Part shown: one piece after another, positions 5,848-6,266 of the stretch
Layout of the letters: each line of letters starts with the position of its first letter
Numbering within the stretch: the stretch's first letter is position 1
Assembly: GCA_003136075.1 (NCBI GenBank)
Contig: PNBP01000092.1
Location: 11,548 to 17,813, forward strand
Length of the DNA: 6,266 nucleotides
Reading direction: 5' to 3'
Source: Methanoregula sp.
Lineage (GTDB): Archaea > Halobacteriota > Methanomicrobia > Methanomicrobiales > Methanospirillaceae
Notes under the pieces: generated by a model
Databases searched by the model: none
What the model was told of the DNA's origin: nothing
Seen by the model: only the letters and a program-made list of their open reading frames with translations
Position numbers and translations under genes: made by a program

Positions 5848-6266
5848 TTATGGTTTGTTGAGTAATTCCCGTGCCCGTGCGGCAGCCTCTCGCACGTCAG
5901 AGAATGGATCAGCAGCACATGCAATGAGCGCTTCTTGTGCCCTCTTGTTACGGAGATGACCCAGCACTTCTGCAGCGCCGGCGCGGATCCGGAAATCTTT
6001 GTCCGAGAGGGACCTGATAAGGGGATTAACTGCCCGCTCGTCGTGCAACTTACGGAGTGCAACAATCGCTGCTGCCCGGACATCCGGTACCGGGTCATCA
6101 AGCAGGGGAAGCAGCGCAGGCACGGCATCCGCATCCTCCAGCCGCCCCAGCGCCAGTGCCGTCTCACCGCGGACAGCGGGATGCGCATCAGACAAGGCTG
6201 GCACAAGGTATGGCACGGCTGATGAGTTTCCTGATCTCCCCAGATCCCTGATCGCGGCAATCCGTT
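5848..6266 (-). CDS. HEAT-repeat (PBS-lyase type) protein, C-terminal part (5' truncated by window edge)
   Basis: The minus-strand frame is open from the right edge to the TAA at 5848-5850, giving 138 visible residues; the gene starts beyond 6266, and the in-frame GTG at 6216 is internal. The sequence is four consecutive repeats of exactly 31 residues, each beginning with Arg and an A/L-rich helix, with a central A-V-x-x-L helix and ending D-x-x-x-V/I: RIAAIRDLG..., RGETALALG..., RAAAIVALR..., RAGAAEVLG..., then a final half repeat REAAARARELLNKP. This is the short HEAT (PBS lyase HEAT-like) repeat that builds curved alpha-solenoid scaffolds for protein binding. Such proteins range from phycobilin lyases to adaptor proteins, and are common in methanogens with no known partner. 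No catalytic residues are visible, so a scaffold role is the only safe inference. Confidence 0.88.
   Translation of the reverse strand, partial: RIAAIRDLGRSGNSSAVPYLVPALSDAHPAVRGETALALGRLEDADAVPALLPLLDDPVPDVRAAAIVALRKLHDERAVNPLIRSLSDKDFRIRAGAAEVLGHLRNKRAQEALIACAADPFSDVREAAARARELLNKP

Noticed and set aside
5688..6260. 190-residue minus-strand open frame overlapping the HEAT gene
   Set aside because: It is rich in Cys, Arg, His and Trp with no domain pattern, and the other minus-strand frame gives four perfect 31-residue HEAT repeats over the same bases. It is a shadow frame.

Overview
The window looks like a piece of a methanogenic archaeal chromosome, most likely of the order Methanomicrobiales (Methanoregula- or Methanosphaerula-like). 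The evidence is the archaea-specific run of genes on the plus strand (Pus10, ribosomal protein L21e, RNA polymerase subunit F/Rpb4, DUF655, KsgA/Dim1 methyltransferase, HemK-like methyltransferase), the moderate GC content, and ABC, PsiE-like and HEAT-repeat proteins of a kind found in that group. The genus is a guess; the domain Archaea is secure.

Layout. Positions 1-2608 (plus strand) form a tightly packed translation/transcription cluster: the C-terminal part of tRNA pseudouridine synthase Pus10 (cut by the left edge), L21e, RpoF, DUF655 and KsgA, with spacings of 2, 21 and 9 bp and finally a 4-bp ATGA overlap. After a 188-bp gap, a HemK/PrmC-Mtq2-like methyltransferase (2797-3354) continues on the same strand. 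A 73-bp convergent gap (3355-3427) holds overlapping hairpins and is probably a terminator region. From there to the right edge everything lies on the minus strand: a NodJ-like ABC-2 permease (3428-4213), its NodI/DrrA-like ATPase (4220-5179), a four-helix PsiE-family membrane protein (5235-5663), and a HEAT-repeat protein (5848-6266, its N-terminus beyond the window).

How the genes fit together. The plus-strand genes make or modify the translation and transcription machinery: tRNA T-loop pseudouridine, a large-subunit protein, an RNA polymerase stalk subunit, dimethylation of the 3' end of 16S rRNA, and probably methylation of the release factor glutamine. DUF655 (helix-hairpin-helix) is the only member without an assigned job. 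The minus-strand ATPase and permease are a self-contained two-gene exporter of unknown substrate; PsiE lies 55 bp upstream in the same direction and may or may not share its transcript.

No mobile element, CRISPR array, tRNA or rRNA is visible, and I found no strong candidate for a new biological system. The most useful loose ends are the dyad-symmetric convergent intergenic region, the ksgA-hemK gap, DUF655, and the PsiE/exporter pairing. No stretch longer than 300 bp lacks a gene.
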